Assembly (NCBI RefSeq): GCF_001544975.2
Contig: NZ_FCOG02000010.1
Span: forward strand, 62,001-126,000
Length of the DNA: 64,000 bases
Direction: 5' to 3'
Origin: Caballeronia arationis
Lineage (GTDB): Bacteria; Pseudomonadota; Gammaproteobacteria; Burkholderiales; Burkholderiaceae
Of this stretch, positions 8,211 to 17,447 are shown piece by piece. The translations under genes and the position numbers were made by a program. Position 1 is the first letter of the stretch; every line of letters begins with the position of its first letter. Below the pieces are notes generated by a model. The model worked only from the letters and a program-made list of their open reading frames with translations. It did no database searches and was not told the origin of the DNA.

Positions 8211-11200
8211 ATGTCTTCAAAAGCCGTCACCTCGCAGTTCACTTCTCCCGTCGCCCTCGTCAAGGCCGGCCAGCGCTTCGTGTTCAATGGCGCCGTCGGC
8301 TCGTCCGATGCGCTCGCCATTGCGCGCTATCACTTGTCTCACCGCGAACAGGTGCCGCTTCTGACGGTTCTGTGCGCGAGCGCCGTCGACGCGCAGCGTC
8401 TCGCGGCCGAAATCCCCTATTTCGCGCCCGACGCGCGCGTGCGCCTCCTGCCCGACTGGGAAACGCTGCCTTACGACACGTTTTCGCCACACCAGGATCT
8501 CGTCTCCGAACGGCTGGCTACGCTGCACGATCTCGGTGAGGGCCGCTGCGACATCCTGCTCGTGCCCGCGACCACCGCGCTCTACCGGATGCCGCCGGCG
8601 TCGTTTCTCGCGGCCTACACGTTCTCGTTCACGCAGGGCGAGCGGCTGAACGAGGCGAAGCTGAAGGCGCAACTGACGCTCGCGGGCTACGAGCACGTGA
8701 GCCAGGTCGTGCGTCCGGGCGAATATTGCGTGCGCGGCTCGCTGCTCGACCTCTTTCCGATGGGCTCGCCGCTGCCGTACCGGATCGACCTTTTCGACGA
8801 TCAGGTCGACTCGATCCGCGCGTTCGATCCCGACACGCAGCGCAGTCTTTATCCAGTTCGCGACGTGCGCCTGTTGCCGGGCCGCGAATTCCCGTTCGAT
8901 GAAGCCGCGCGCACCGCGTTTCGCAGCCGCTGGCGCGAGGTGTTCGAGGGCGATCCGAGCCGCTCGTCGATCTACAAGGACATCGGCAACGGCGTGCCGT
9001 CGGCGGGCATCGAGTATTACCTGCCGCTCTTTTTCGACGAAACTGCGACCCTCTTCCATTACCTGCCCGAGGGCGCGCAACTGGTGTTCGTCGGCGACAT
9101 GGACGCGTCGATCAAGCGCTTCACGAACGACACGAAGCAGCGCTACAACTTTCTGTCGCATGACCGCGAGCGGCCGCTCCTGGAACCGCATCGCCTCTTT
9201 CTCACCGACGACGACTTCTTCGCGTTCGCGAAGCCCTTCGCGCAGCTCAAGTTCCCGCCCGCGCCCGAAGGCGGCTGGGCGGCGCCGCTGCCGGGGCTCG
9301 CGATCGACCGCCACGCCGACGAGCCGCTCGCCGCGTTGCGCCACTATCTCGAACAGACGCCGAATCGCGTGATGCTCGTTGCCGAATCGGCCGGGCGTCG
9401 CGAGACGATCCAGCAGCTGCTCGCCGACAACGGCCTGCGTGGCGCATCCGACGACACCTTCCAGCAATGGCTAGCCGGCGACGCGAAGTTTTCGCTCGGC
9501 GTGGCGCCCCTCGCGAACGGCTTCGCGCTGCCGGGCGAGGAACTGGCGATCGTCACCGAGACGGAACTGTACGGCCCGCTTGCGCGCCGCGCGGGACGCC
9601 GCCGTCAGGAACAGGCGAGCAACGTCGATTCGATGGTGCGCGACCTGTCGGAACTGAAGCTCGGCGATCCGGTCGTGCACACGCAGCATGGCATCGGGCG
9701 CTACATGGGGCTCGTTTCGATGGACCTCGGCGAAGGCGAGACCGAATTCCTGCATCTCGAATACCAGAACGAAAGCAAGCTCTACGTGCCGGTCGCGCAA
9801 CTGCACGTGATCTCGCGCTACAGCGGCGCGGACCCCGACAGCGCGCCCTTGCACGCGCTCGGCTCCGGCCAGTGGGACAAGGCAAAGAGGAAGGCGGCCC
9901 AGCAGATCCGCGATACCGCCGCCGAACTGCTCAATCTTTACGCGCGCCGCGCCGCGCGCTCGGGCTACGCGTTCAAGCTCGAACCACGCGACTACACGAA
10001 GTTCGCGGAAAGCTTCGGCTTCGAGGAGACGCCCGACCAGGCCGCGGCGATCACCGCGGTCATCGGCGACATGACGAGCGGCAAGCCGATGGACCGCCTC
10101 GTGTGCGGCGACGTCGGCTTCGGCAAGACGGAAGTCGCGCTGCGCGCAGCGTTCATCGCGGTGATGGCGGGCAAGCAGGTCGCGATTCTCTCGCCGACCA
10201 CCCTCCTCGCCGAACAGCACACGCAGACCTTCACCGACCGCTTTGCCGACTGGCCCGTGCGCATCGCGGAACTGTCGCGTTTCAAGAGCACGAAGGAAGT
10301 CGGGGCGTCGATCGCGGCGATCAACGAAGGCACGATCGACATCGTGATCGGCACGCACAAGCTGCTCTCGTCGGATGTGCAGTTCAAGCGGCTCGGGCTC
10401 GTGATCATCGACGAGGAACATCGCTTCGGCGTGCGGCAGAAGGAAGCGCTCAAGTCCTTGCGCGCGGAAGTCGATGTCCTCACGCTCACGGCGACGCCGA
10501 TTCCGCGCACGCTCGGCATGGCGCTCGAAGGCCTGCGCGATTTCTCAGTGATCGCGACCGCGCCGCAGAAGCGCCTCGCGATCAAGACCTTCGTGCGGCG
10601 CGAGGAAGACGGCGTGATCCGCGAGGCGATGCTGCGCGAACTCAAGCGTGGCGGCCAGGTGTACTTCCTGCACAACGAGGTCGAGACGATCGAGAACCGT
10701 CGCGCGATGCTCGAAGCGCTCGTGCCCGAAGCGCGCATCGCGGTCGCGCATGGACAGATGCACGAGCGCGAACTCGAACGCGTGATGCGCGATTTCGTCG
10801 GCCAGCGCGCGAACGTGCTGCTGTGCACGACGATCATCGAAACCGGCATCGACGTGCCGAGCGCCAACACGATCCTTTTGCATCGCGCCGACAAGTTCGG
10901 GCTTGCGCAGTTGCATCAGTTGCGCGGTCGCGTCGGGCGCTCGCACCATCAGGCGTACGCGTACCTGCTCGTGCACGATCCGTCCGCTCTCACGAAGCAG
11001 GCGCAGCGGCGGCTCGAAGCGATCCAGCAGATGGAGGAACTCGGTTCGGGTTTCTATCTCGCGATGCACGACCTGGAGATTCGCGGCACGGGAGAAGTGC
11101 TCGGCGACAAGCAGTCGGGCGAGATCCAGGAGATCGGCTTCCAGCTCTACACCGACATGTTGAACGACGCGGTCAAGGCGCTGAAGGAAGGCCGCGAGCC

Positions 11201-11687
11201 CGATCTCACCGCGCCGCTCGCGGCGACGACGGAGATCAACCTGCACGCGCCCGCGATCCTGCCCGCCGATTATTGCGGCGATGTGCAGGAGCGGCTCTCG
11301 CTCTACAAGCGGCTCGCGAACTGCGAATCCAGCGATTCCATCGACGGCATCCTTGAAGAACTCGTCGACCGCTTCGGAAAACTGCCGCCGCAGGCGCATG
11401 CGCTGGTGGAAACCCACCGCTTGCGACTGGCCGCGAAGCCGCTCGGAATTTCGAAGATCGATGCCGCCGAGCAGGTGATCGGGCTCCAGTTCATCCCGAA
11501 TCCGCCCGTCGACGCGATGCGCATCATCGAGATGGTGCAGAAGCACAAGCACATCAAGCTCGCCGGGCAGGACAAGCTGAGGATCGAGACGCGCAGCCCG
11601 GATCTGTCGGTGCGGATCGCGACGGTGAAGGAGACGTTGCGGGCGCTCGGAGCGCCGGTGCGGCAGGCGGTGCCGGCGGCGCGGTAG
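8211..11687 (+). CDS. mfd: Transcription-repair coupling factor Mfd
   Basis: Mfd displaces RNA polymerase stalled at DNA lesions and recruits UvrA. From ATG 8211 the product is 1158 residues, the normal length. The order is as expected: a UvrB-like N-terminal module with the WETLPYD motif, an RNA-polymerase-interacting domain around GDPVVHTQHGIGRY, a RecG-like translocase with Walker A GDVGFGKTEV (about 630) and the DEEHRFG box (about 733), a GRVGRSHHQAYAYLL helicase motif, and a C-terminal autoinhibitory domain. A frame extension to 8172 is less likely, since MSSKAV resembles the family start. A terminator follows. Confidence 0.96.
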   Translation: MSSKAVTSQFTSPVALVKAGQRFVFNGAVGSSDALAIARYHLSHREQVPLLTVLCASAVDAQRLAAEIPYFAPDARVRLLPDWETLPYDTFSPHQDLVSERLATLHDLGEGRCDILLVPATTALYRMPPASFLAAYTFSFTQGERLNEAKLKAQLTLAGYEHVSQVVRPGEYCVRGSLLDLFPMGSPLPYRIDLFDDQVDSIRAFDPDTQRSLYPVRDVRLLPGREFPFDEAARTAFRSRWREVFEGDPSRSSIYKDIGNGVPSAGIEYYLPLFFDETATLFHYLPEGAQLVFVGDMDASIKRFTNDTKQRYNFLSHDRERPLLEPHRLFLTDDDFFAFAKPFAQLKFPPAPEGGWAAPLPGLAIDRHADEPLAALRHYLEQTPNRVMLVAESAGRRETIQQLLADNGLRGASDDTFQQWLAGDAKFSLGVAPLANGFALPGEELAIVTETELYGPLARRAGRRRQEQASNVDSMVRDLSELKLGDPVVHTQHGIGRYMGLVSMDLGEGETEFLHLEYQNESKLYVPVAQLHVISRYSGADPDSAPLHALGSGQWDKAKRKAAQQIRDTAAELLNLYARRAARSGYAFKLEPRDYTKFAESFGFEETPDQAAAITAVIGDMTSGKPMDRLVCGDVGFGKTEVALRAAFIAVMAGKQVAILSPTTLLAEQHTQTFTDRFADWPVRIAELSRFKSTKEVGASIAAINEGTIDIVIGTHKLLSSDVQFKRLGLVIIDEEHRFGVRQKEALKSLRAEVDVLTLTATPIPRTLGMALEGLRDFSVIATAPQKRLAIKTFVRREEDGVIREAMLRELKRGGQVYFLHNEVETIENRRAMLEALVPEARIAVAHGQMHERELERVMRDFVGQRANVLLCTTIIETGIDVPSANTILLHRADKFGLAQLHQLRGRVGRSHHQAYAYLLVHDPSALTKQAQRRLEAIQQMEELGSGFYLAMHDLEIRGTGEVLGDKQSGEIQEIGFQLYTDMLNDAVKALKEGREPDLTAPLAATTEINLHAPAILPADYCGDVQERLSLYKRLANCESSDSIDGILEELVDRFGKLPPQAHALVETHRLRLAAKPLGISKIDAAEQVIGLQFIPNPPVDAMRIIEMVQKHKHIKLAGQDKLRIETRSPDLSVRIATVKETLRALGAPVRQAVPAAR

Positions 11688-11712
11688 GGTTTTACTTTGT
11701 CGACGGAACGAG

Positions 11713-11740
11713 AAGCCGGCACTTGATGGCCGGCTTTTTG
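11713..11740 (+). terminator. Rho-independent terminator after mfd
   Basis: A perfect 8-bp stem, AAGCCGGC (11713-11720) and GCCGGCTT (11729-11736), with an 8-base loop is followed by TTTG and further T, 26 bases after the mfd stop codon. Confidence 0.85.
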
Positions 11741-12079
11741 TTTTGGGACGCGGATGCTGCCGGTATTCGTCGATTTCGATTGCATCGTAGCTAATCTGTG
11801 CGGCCCGCGAAGTCAGAAATCGTCAGCAATCCTCAAGTAATCTCGATCCAGTCTCGGACAACCGCCTTTCGAACAATGCCCACACTCCAAGTGCGCAGAA
11901 TTTGCTCAACCGACAGCTCCGACTTCTGCCGCCAATCAGCACGACCGGACAAACCGAAGCCCGCTCGCCAAGCAGCGCCACGCCCGACGACATGAGTCCG
12001 GCCCCGCAGCAAATGCCCCTCCGACAAACCCGCCCCCAAACTTTTCGGTATGATCGAACTCTAATCAGCAGGAGCCAAC
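11741..12079. other. Intergenic region between mfd and argE, no gene recognised
   Basis: About 340 bases with lower G+C and weaker codon bias than the flanking genes. A 68-codon minus-strand frame (11833-12039) is present but has no ribosome-binding site, no recognised motif and no neighbour in the same operon, so I do not call it a gene. The last 30 bases hold the argE ribosome-binding sequence (CAGGAG at 12068-12073). Confidence 0.5.
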
Positions 12080-13297
12080 ATGTCCCACATCGCTGAACCG
12101 GCGAACACCGAAACCGCTTCTCCCGTCGCGCTTCCCTGGGTGAAGCGGCTCGTCTCCTTCGACACCGTCAGCCGCAATCCGAATCTCGGCCTCATCGAAA
12201 CCGTGCGCGACGAACTGCGCGCCGCGGGCATCGAATCGACGCTTACCGTCGACGAGCGCGGCCAGTGGGCGAATCTCTTCGCAACCGTGCCCGCGCACGA
12301 CGGCGAGACCAACGGCGGCATCGTCCTGTCGGGCCATACGGACGTCGTGCCGGTCGACGGCCAGGACTGGTCGAGCGACCCGTTCAAGCCGGAAGTCCGC
12401 GACGGCCTGCTCTACGGCCGCGGCACTTGTGACATGAAGGGCTTCATCGGCACGGCGCTCGCTCTGCTGCCGAAAATGCAGTCGACGAAGCTCGCCAAGC
12501 CGATCCACTTCGCGCTTTCCTATGACGAAGAGATCGGCTGCGCGGGCGCGCCGCTCATGATCAGCGACCTGCAAAAGCGCGGCGTGCGGCCGGACGGCTG
12601 CATCGTCGGCGAGCCGACCTCGATGCGCCCGATCATCGCGCACAAGGGCATCAATACGTACAACTGTTGCGTGCGCGGCTTCGCGGCGCATTCGTCGCTG
12701 ACGACGCAAGGCCTGAACGCCATCGAATACGCGGCGCGCCTTATCTGCTTCATCCGCGACGTCGCCGACGAATTCCGCGCCAAGGGCCCGTTCGACGAGC
12801 TTTACGACGTGCCCTTCACCACCGCGCAGACAAGCACGATCAAGGGCGGCAACGCGATCAACACGGTACCGGCCGAGTGCAGCTTCCAGTTCGAATTCCG
12901 CAACCTGCCGACGATGGACCCCGAGAGCGTCTACCGCCGCATCGAGGCCTACGCGCGCGAGTCGCTCCTGCCGAAGATGCAGAAGGAGCACGCCAACGCG
13001 GCGATCGAGTTTTCGAAGATCGCGTCGGCGCCCGGGCTCGACGCGTCCGAGCAGGCGGCGATCACGCAGCTCGTGCGCGCGCTCACCGAGAACCAAGACA
13101 AGCGCAAAGTCGCCTACGGCACCGAAGCCGGCCTTTTCGCGCTCGCGGGCGTGCCCAGCATCGTGTGCGGCCCCGGCAATATCGAGCAGGCCCACAAGGC
13201 GAACGAATACGTGTCGCTGGAACAACTCGCTGCGTGCGAGGCGTTTATCGGCAAGTTCATCCACAGCATGTCGGTCGACGCCCAGGGCGTCCGCTGA
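12080..13297 (+). CDS. argE: Acetylornithine deacetylase
   Basis: This 405-residue M20-family metallopeptidase hydrolyses N-acetylornithine to ornithine in arginine synthesis. Metal-site motifs are visible: SGHTDVVPVDGQDW (H86, D88), GRGTCDMKG (D118) and DEEIGCAG (E150, E151), then a dimerisation domain in the middle and a final YGTEAGLFA block. The WSSDPF and CDMKGF motifs favour ArgE over DapE. A CAGGAG sequence sits just upstream. The dehydratase-like gene starts 23 bases downstream and is probably cotranscribed. Confidence 0.93.
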   Translation: MSHIAEPANTETASPVALPWVKRLVSFDTVSRNPNLGLIETVRDELRAAGIESTLTVDERGQWANLFATVPAHDGETNGGIVLSGHTDVVPVDGQDWSSDPFKPEVRDGLLYGRGTCDMKGFIGTALALLPKMQSTKLAKPIHFALSYDEEIGCAGAPLMISDLQKRGVRPDGCIVGEPTSMRPIIAHKGINTYNCCVRGFAAHSSLTTQGLNAIEYAARLICFIRDVADEFRAKGPFDELYDVPFTTAQTSTIKGGNAINTVPAECSFQFEFRNLPTMDPESVYRRIEAYARESLLPKMQKEHANAAIEFSKIASAPGLDASEQAAITQLVRALTENQDKRKVAYGTEAGLFALAGVPSIVCGPGNIEQAHKANEYVSLEQLAACEAFIGKFIHSMSVDAQGVR

Positions 13298-13320
13298 TCC
13301 ACTTACACCGTCAAGCCGCC

Positions 13321-14328
13321 ATGTCCGCCGCAAGCCAGCACACCGACCACACGATCGACGGCACGCCGATCCCGACCCTCGACGACATCGCCGAGCAACA
13401 CATGGCACTCGCGCCGTGGGTGACGCGCACGCCGACTTTCGAGCGCCACGACTTCCCCACGCTCGAAGGCACGCCGGTCACCTTCAAGTTCGAGCTGCTG
13501 CAGGCAAGCGGCACGTTCAAGGCGCGTGGCGCGTTCTCGAACCTGCTCGCGCTCGACGCCAGCGAGCGCAGCGTGGGCGTGACCTGCGTATCGGCGGGCA
13601 ATCACGCAGTGGCGGTCGCGTACGCGGCGATGCGCATGGAGGTCGGCGCGAAGGTGGTGATGATCCGCACCGCGACCCCGACGCGTGTCGCGCTTGCCCG
13701 GCGCTATGGCGCGGAGGTCGTGTTTGCGGAAAACGGCGCGGAGGCATTCGAGATCGTGCGCCGGATCGAAGCCGAGGAAGGCCGGTTCTTCGTGCATCCG
13801 TTCAACGGCTACCGCACCGTGCTCGGCACGGCGACGCTCGGCTACGAATGGACATCGCAGGCGCCGGACCTCGACGCGGTGATCTTGCCGATCGGCGGCG
13901 GCGGCCTCGCGGCAGGCGTATCGACGGCGATGCGGCTCGCGAATCCGTCGATTCATGTGTATGGCGTCGAACCGGCGGGTGCGGACGTGATGAGCCGCAG
14001 TTTCGCCGCGAAGCACACGGTGAAGATGGGTGCGATGCACAGCATCGCCGATTCGCTGATGGCGCCGCACACCGAGGAATACAGCTACGAGCTGTGCCGG
14101 CGGCATATCGATGAAATCGTGACGGTCACCGATGCGGAGTTGCGCCGCTCGATGCTGCAACTTTTCAATGAGCTGAAGCTGGCCGTTGAGCCGTCGTGCG
14201 CGGCGGCTACGGCCGGGTTGCTCGGGCCGCTGCGCGAGCGACTGCAAGGCAAACGCGTGGGCGTGCTGCTGTGCGGGACAAATACCGATTCGTCGTCGTT
14301 TGCGAGGCATATTGCCAGCGCAACGTGA
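13321..14328 (+). CDS. Threonine/serine dehydratase-like PLP enzyme
   Basis: This 335-residue fold-type II pyridoxal-phosphate enzyme has the cofactor lysine K67 in ASGTFKARGAF, the VSAGNHAVAVAYAA phosphate-side motif, the glycine-rich PIGGGGLAAG loop and a C-terminal CGTNTDS sequence. It belongs to the catabolic threonine dehydratase/serine racemase group and lacks the C-terminal ACT-like regulatory domain of biosynthetic IlvA. Threonine deamination to 2-oxobutyrate is the likely reaction, but serine or hydroxyaspartate as substrate cannot be excluded. The ATG at 13321 was chosen over a much longer open frame that overlaps argE. Confidence 0.85.
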   Translation: MSAASQHTDHTIDGTPIPTLDDIAEQHMALAPWVTRTPTFERHDFPTLEGTPVTFKFELLQASGTFKARGAFSNLLALDASERSVGVTCVSAGNHAVAVAYAAMRMEVGAKVVMIRTATPTRVALARRYGAEVVFAENGAEAFEIVRRIEAEEGRFFVHPFNGYRTVLGTATLGYEWTSQAPDLDAVILPIGGGGLAAGVSTAMRLANPSIHVYGVEPAGADVMSRSFAAKHTVKMGAMHSIADSLMAPHTEEYSYELCRRHIDEIVTVTDAELRRSMLQLFNELKLAVEPSCAAATAGLLGPLRERLQGKRVGVLLCGTNTDSSSFARHIASAT

Positions 14329-14385
14329 GATGCGCTTTCGCTGGCGTTCGGGTGACATGCTCGCCTCCCGAGCGCCAGAGAAACG

Positions 14386-15207
14386 TCAGACCAAACACGC
14401 CATCTTCCGCCGCTCATTGCGCTGCATGAAGTAATTCGCCGCAATCACGCCGACGGTGACAAAAGCGATGAACAAAGTCGCGAGCGCATTCATTTCCGGA
14501 TTGAGCCCAAGCCGCACGCGCGAAAACACGACAAGTGGCAGCGTGGTCGACCCCGGCCCGGAAAGAAACGCCGAAAGCACCAGATCGTCGATCGAAAGCG
14601 TGAACGACAGAAGCCACCCGGCCACGAGCGCCTGTGAAATCAGCGGCAGCGTAATCGAGAAAAACACCCGCAATGGTGTCGCGCCAAGATCGAGCGCGGC
14701 TTCCTCGATCGACCGATTCAATTCCCGGACCCGCGATTCCACGATGATCGCGACATAGGAAATGCACAGCATCACATGCCCGATCCAGATCGTGAGTAAT
14801 CCGCGCCCGGCAGGCCAGCCGAGCACCTTCGCCATTTCGACGAAAAGCAGCAAGAGCGAAATGCCCTGAATGACTTCGGGAATTACGAGCGGCGCATTGA
14901 TCATGCCGGAGAAAAGCGTGAATCCGCGAAACCGTCCCATGCGCGCGAGCACGAATCCCGCCCACGTGCCAATCACGACCGACGCACATGCCGTCAAAAC
15001 CGCGATTCGCAGCGAAAGCCACGCGGCATTGATCAGTTCCTCGTCCTGCCATAACGCCTTGTACCAGCGCAGCGAAAACTCGGTCCACACGGTCACGAGC
15101 TGCGACTCGTTGAACGAATAAACAATCAGGCTGATGATCGGGATATAAAGAAACAGAAACCCGATTCCAAGCGACGTGAACTGGAGCGAACGACTCGGCT
15201 TGATCAT
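14386..15207 (-). CDS. potI: Putrescine/spermidine ABC transporter permease PotI
   Basis: The 273-residue inner-membrane permease has about six membrane segments and the binding-protein-dependent transport (EAA) motif EEAALDLGATPLRVFFSITLPLI, which contacts the ATPase. It opens with the short cytoplasmic MIKPSRSLQF then LGIGFLFLYIPIISLIVYSFN, as PotI/PotC proteins do. Its start overlaps the stop of potH by 4 bases, so the two subunits are translationally coupled. It should form the channel with PotH. Confidence 0.92.
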   Translation of the reverse strand: MIKPSRSLQFTSLGIGFLFLYIPIISLIVYSFNESQLVTVWTEFSLRWYKALWQDEELINAAWLSLRIAVLTACASVVIGTWAGFVLARMGRFRGFTLFSGMINAPLVIPEVIQGISLLLLFVEMAKVLGWPAGRGLLTIWIGHVMLCISYVAIIVESRVRELNRSIEEAALDLGATPLRVFFSITLPLISQALVAGWLLSFTLSIDDLVLSAFLSGPGSTTLPLVVFSRVRLGLNPEMNALATLFIAFVTVGVIAANYFMQRNERRKMACLV

Positions 15208-16130
15208 CGCCGTTCCTCCAGTTGCTTCGCTTGATAATGCTGGAAAAGCGCCATCGGCACGAGCAGGAGCAATACCATCGCGCAGGTGACCGCGGATGCC
15301 ATCGGCCAGTCGGCGTTATCGAAGAACTCGTTCCACATCACGCGGCCGATCATCAGCGTATCCGCGCCGCCGAGCAATTCCGGAATCACGTATTCGCCTA
15401 CCGCCGGAATGAATACGAGGAGACAGCCCGCGATAATCCCGTTTTTCGACAGCGGCAAAGTGATCTGCACAAAAGCCTTCCACGGTTTCGCACCGAGATC
15501 GTAAGCCGCTTCGAGCAAGGTCAGATCCATTTTCACGAGATGCGCGTAAAGCGGCATTACGAGAAATGGCAGATACGAATACACCATGCCGATATACACC
15601 GCGATATTCGTGTGATAAAGCTCGATCGGCGACTGAATCAGCCCGATCGACATCAGGAAATTATTGAGCAGCCCGTTGTTCTTCAGAATGCCGATCCACG
15701 CATAGACGCGAATCAGAAACGAAGTCCAGAAAGGCAGCATCACCGCCATCATCAGCAGATTGCGCTTCTCCGGATTCGAGCGGGCGATGTAATACGCCAT
15801 CGGATAACCGATCAGAAGACACAACACCGTCGATACCGCCGCCACCAGCAGCGAATTCATATAGGTGGCGAAATATAGGCTGTCGGTGAAAAGGAACAGG
15901 TAATGCGAGAAATCGAGCGCGATACTGAGCACGCCCTCCTTCATCGCGACGAGTTCGGTATAAGGCGGAATCCCGAGTCGCGAATCCGCGAAGCTGATCT
16001 TGACGACCAGCAGGAACGGCACGAAGAAAAAGAGCAGCAGCCAGACGAACGGGCCGCCGATCACCGCCGAGCGTCCGGTGAACCCGAGCCGCCTCCACGG
16101 CGTCACGACGAGATCGAGCACGCGCTTCAT
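15204..16130 (-). CDS. potH: Putrescine/spermidine ABC transporter permease PotH
   Basis: The 308-residue permease has six predicted membrane segments, the typical PotH/PotB long first periplasmic loop, and the EAA motif LLEAAYDLGAKPWKAFVQITLPL. Its ATG overlaps the end of potG (ATGA, 16127-16130) and its end overlaps potI, so potG-potH-potI are one translational unit. The gene order potF-potG-potH-potI copies that of the E. coli putrescine importer. Confidence 0.93.
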   Translation of the reverse strand: MKRVLDLVVTPWRRLGFTGRSAVIGGPFVWLLLFFFVPFLLVVKISFADSRLGIPPYTELVAMKEGVLSIALDFSHYLFLFTDSLYFATYMNSLLVAAVSTVLCLLIGYPMAYYIARSNPEKRNLLMMAVMLPFWTSFLIRVYAWIGILKNNGLLNNFLMSIGLIQSPIELYHTNIAVYIGMVYSYLPFLVMPLYAHLVKMDLTLLEAAYDLGAKPWKAFVQITLPLSKNGIIAGCLLVFIPAVGEYVIPELLGGADTLMIGRVMWNEFFDNADWPMASAVTCAMVLLLLVPMALFQHYQAKQLEERR

Positions 16131-17293
16131 GACGTCAGCACCACGCCGGCCGAGGCACTCCAGCGCACGTAGACTTCGTCGTCCCAGGTGGGCGAGTCGA
16201 TTTCGCCGAGCGCGAGGCTCGACACGCTCGCGACCACGGTCTTGCCGCTGTCGAGCTTGACGTGATAGAGCGAATAGCCGCCCATGTACGCGATGTTCGA
16301 CACGGTGCCGCGTCCCCAGTTGTACGCGCCTTCGGGCGGCTTTCGCATCAACGCGATGCGCTCGGGGCGCACGGAGATCGTCACCGGCATCCCGAGCGGC
16401 CCGGTGATGCCGTGGTTCACGTAGAGGCGCACGGGCAACTCGGGCGACTCCACGAAGACATGGTCCGGCTCGTCCTCGACGACGTTGCCGTCGAACAGGT
16501 TCGTCGAGCCGATGAATTCCGCCGAAAAACGGCTGTTCGGGAATTCGTAAACCTCGTGCGGCGTGCCGAGCTGCACGATCTGGCCTTCGCTCATCACGGC
16601 GAGGCGGTCGGCCATCGTCATCGCTTCTTCCTGGTCGTGCGTGACCATGATGCAGGTCACGCCCACCTGATCGAGTATGTTCACGAGTTCGATCTGCGTG
16701 CGCTGGCGGATCTGCTTGTCGAGTGCGGACATCGGCTCGTCGAGCAGCAGCAGTTTCGGCCGCTTCACGAGACTGCGCGCCAGCGCCACTCGCTGCTGCT
16801 GGCCGCCCGAAAGCTGGTGCGGCTTGCGGTTCGCGAAACGTGCCATCTGCACGAGTTCAAGCGCGCCGTGCACGCGATCCTTCAGTTCCGCGCCGCGCAC
16901 GCCTTCCTGCTTCAGCCCGAACGCGACGTTCGACTCCACCGACATGTGCGGAAAGAGCGCATACGACTGGAACATCATGTTGGTCGGCCGGCTGTACGGC
17001 GGCATCTTCGCGAGGTCAACGCCCTCGATCAGGATCTGCCCCGACGTCACGGTTTCGAGACCCGCGAGCATGCGCAGCAAGGTCGACTTGCCGCAACCGG
17101 AACTGCCGAGCAGCGCGAACAACTCGCCCTTCTTCACCGACAGGTTCACGCCCTTCACGGCCACCGTCTCGTCGAATTTCTTCACGACATCGACGATCTG
17201 CACAAAATTGTCCGTGCCGGCGACGGCCGGACTGGCCGGCTGCGGCCTGCCGGAATTAGGCGCTGCATGCACTGCGCTCGACTGCTCACTCAT
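16127..17293 (-). CDS. potG: Putrescine/spermidine ABC transporter ATPase PotG
   Basis: The 388-residue ATPase has Walker A ([15 protein letters not shown]), the Q-loop [10 protein letters not shown], the signature [13 protein letters not shown] and Walker [13 protein letters not shown], followed by a C-terminal TOBE domain (about 300-385). The start at 17293 fits the family length; the open frame runs upstream to 17359 without support. It energises uptake through PotH and PotI. potF, the binding protein, lies upstream on the same strand, separated by a hairpin that may lower expression of the transporter genes. Confidence 0.93.
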   Translation of the reverse strand: MSEQSSAVHAAPNSGRPQPASPAVAGTDNFVQIVDVVKKFDETVAVKGVNLSVKKGELFALLGSSGCGKSTLLRMLAGLETVTSGQILIEGVDLAKMPPYSRPTNMMFQSYALFPHMSVESNVAFGLKQEGVRGAELKDRVHGALELVQMARFANRKPHQLSGGQQQRVALARSLVKRPKLLLLDEPMSALDKQIRQRTQIELVNILDQVGVTCIMVTHDQEEAMTMADRLAVMSEGQIVQLGTPHEVYEFPNSRFSAEFIGSTNLFDGNVVEDEPDHVFVESPELPVRLYVNHGITGPLGMPVTISVRPERIALMRKPPEGAYNWGRGTVSNIAYMGGYSLYHVKLDSGKTVVASVSSLALGEIDSPTWDDEVYVRWSASAGVVLTS

Positions 17294-17380
17294 GATTGCC
17301 TGCTCGACTCCTGCGATATTCGTTCTGCGCTGACGTTTTCCGCCGGGGACGCGCAGCAATCCATCGTCCCGGCGACGAAC

Positions 17381-17405
17381 AAAGCCCCCGGCGGTCCAGG
17401 GGCTT
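17381..17405 (-). terminator. Hairpin between potF and potG, possible partial terminator
   Basis: AAGCCCC (17382-17388) pairs with GGGGCTT (17399-17405) with a 10-base loop. On the minus strand the stem is followed by TTTGTT. It lies 43 bases after the potF stop and about 90 bases before potG, a position where a leaky terminator would give more binding protein than transporter. Confidence 0.55.
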
Positions 17406-17447
17406 CGAGTTTTACACCGACTTATGACGGTTCAGGCGTCATCCAGT

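Noticed and set aside
11833..12039. A 68-codon minus-strand frame between mfd and argE
   Set aside because: No ribosome-binding site, no recognised motif and no operon partner; treated as chance.
12667..13320. A long plus-strand frame in front of the threonine-dehydratase-like gene
   Set aside because: It overlaps argE in another frame and has Arg/Ala-rich shadow composition; the true start is ATG 13321.
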